Shown piece by piece: positions 34,772 through 34,990 of a stretch of DNA of 34,990 bases. The translations under genes were made by a program, and so were the position numbers. A model generated the notes under the pieces. It worked only from the letters and a program-made list of their open reading frames with translations, ran no database searches and was not told the origin of the DNA. The stretch's first letter is position 1, and each line of letters opens with the position of its first letter. Source of the DNA: Acidiferrobacteraceae bacterium (GTDB lineage Bacteria > Pseudomonadota > Gammaproteobacteria > HyVt-429); contig DRJZ01000182.1 of assembly GCA_011052015.1 (NCBI GenBank), forward strand, positions 1-34,990. The letters are read 5' to 3'.

Positions 34772-34990
34772 AACGTTACTAACGTACTCATTAGTAATTT
34801 GGCTCTTCGGGAAAATTTGTGGGTAGCTCTGAAGCCTAGCCCCCTCTACCTCCGGGAGCACCCCTAGGGCATAAAAGGGTTGGGGTGAGGGGGACTCAAT
34901 CAAGGCCGTGTATATTTGCTCAAGCACAATGTCTAACTCACTCAATATCTCATGGTTCCAGAAACGCATGACACGGTATCCCATAGCTTC
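34763..34990 (-). CDS. DUF559 endonuclease-like protein, C-terminal part (5' end beyond window)
   Basis: The frame is open to the right edge and reads EAMGYRVMRFWNHEIL, then DIVLEQIYTAL. This matches the C-terminal end of DUF559 proteins (compare 'xGyrVlRFwnxeVlxxlxxVlexI'), which belong to the Vsr-like PD-(D/E)XK nuclease group. After that the reading frame runs through R1 copy C, giving SPSPQPFYALGVLPEVEG, and stops inside the mgtE 3' end. The catalytic residues lie outside the window. I recall many DUF559 entries ending in translated 'SPSPxPSP' repeats, which fits. Confidence 0.7.
   Translation of the reverse strand, partial: EAMGYRVMRFWNHEILSELDIVLEQIYTALIESPSPQPFYALGVLPEVEGARLQSYPQIFPKSQITNEYVSNVSN
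34840..34895. repeat. R1 unit, copy C, forming the DUF559 gene 3' end
   Basis: A single left-type R1 unit begins 'cccctctacctccggg' and ends 'ggggtgaggggga'. The segment 34854-34885 is identical over 32 bases to copy B at 20653-20684. Unlike copies A and B there is no facing right unit within the window. It lies 69 bases after mgtE and is read as coding sequence by the DUF559 frame on the minus strand. Confidence 0.8.

Overview
The window is a dense stretch of gammaproteobacterial chromosome. The evidence is its layout. A minus-strand block mlaFEDCB-ibaG-(grxD)-murA faces a plus-strand block caxA-kdsD-kdsC-lptCAB-rpoN-hpf-ptsN-(hprK)-rapZ-(EIIA)-ptsH. This is the same divergent arrangement as the mla/yrb-kds-lpt-rpoN region of Escherichia coli. 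HprK, a short-form HisG and a his-tat gene string point to a non-enteric gammaproteobacterium, perhaps of the Chromatiales/Thiotrichales kind (inference). No rRNA, tRNA, CRISPR array, prophage or transposase gene was seen.

Layout. At 1-4867 on the minus strand lie rep helicase, an RDD membrane protein and an exported DUF255 thioredoxin-fold protein. At 5013-19495, also minus, is a long co-directional run read right to left: mlaFEDCB (phospholipid retrograde transport), ibaG and grxD (BolA/monothiol glutaredoxin pair), murA (peptidoglycan), hisGDCBHAFIE (histidine synthesis) and tatABC (Tat export). At 19834-20544 (minus) is a divergent DUF72-like gene. At 20944-34771, mostly plus, are caxA, an orphan exported Cys/Pro-rich protein on the minus strand, then kdsD-kdsC-lptC-lptA-lptB (Kdo synthesis and LPS transport), rpoN, hpf, ptsN, hprK, rapZ, a mannose-type EIIA, ptsH, ptsI and mgtE. 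The right edge holds the 3' end of a minus-strand DUF559 nuclease gene.

How the genes work together. Most of the window serves the envelope: LPS supply and transport, outer-membrane lipid asymmetry, the first peptidoglycan step, and protein export. The rpoN-to-ptsI part encodes a regulatory phosphotransferase system (EI, HPr, HPr kinase, EIIA-Ntr) with no sugar permease beside it. Its mannose-type EIIA appears to lack the phosphoryl-accepting histidine.

The most unusual layer is between the genes. At least six families of short palindromic elements occupy the intergenic gaps. R1 is a REPIN-like inverted pair, and its third copy forms the 3' coding end of the DUF559 nuclease gene. R2 is a MITE-like element of about 150 bp with terminal inverted repeats, present three times, once with another element nested in its arm. 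R3 is a 'ccgccaaggcg' element, R4 a 'gggtcagggtc' element wrapped around an R1 copy, R5 a long cruciform hairpin, and R6 a 'gagcgaagcagga' element. Four of the gaps in the his gene run are filled by these elements with the reading frames left intact. The R1/DUF559 pairing is the best candidate for an undescribed system, by analogy with REP sequences and their RAYT transposases.
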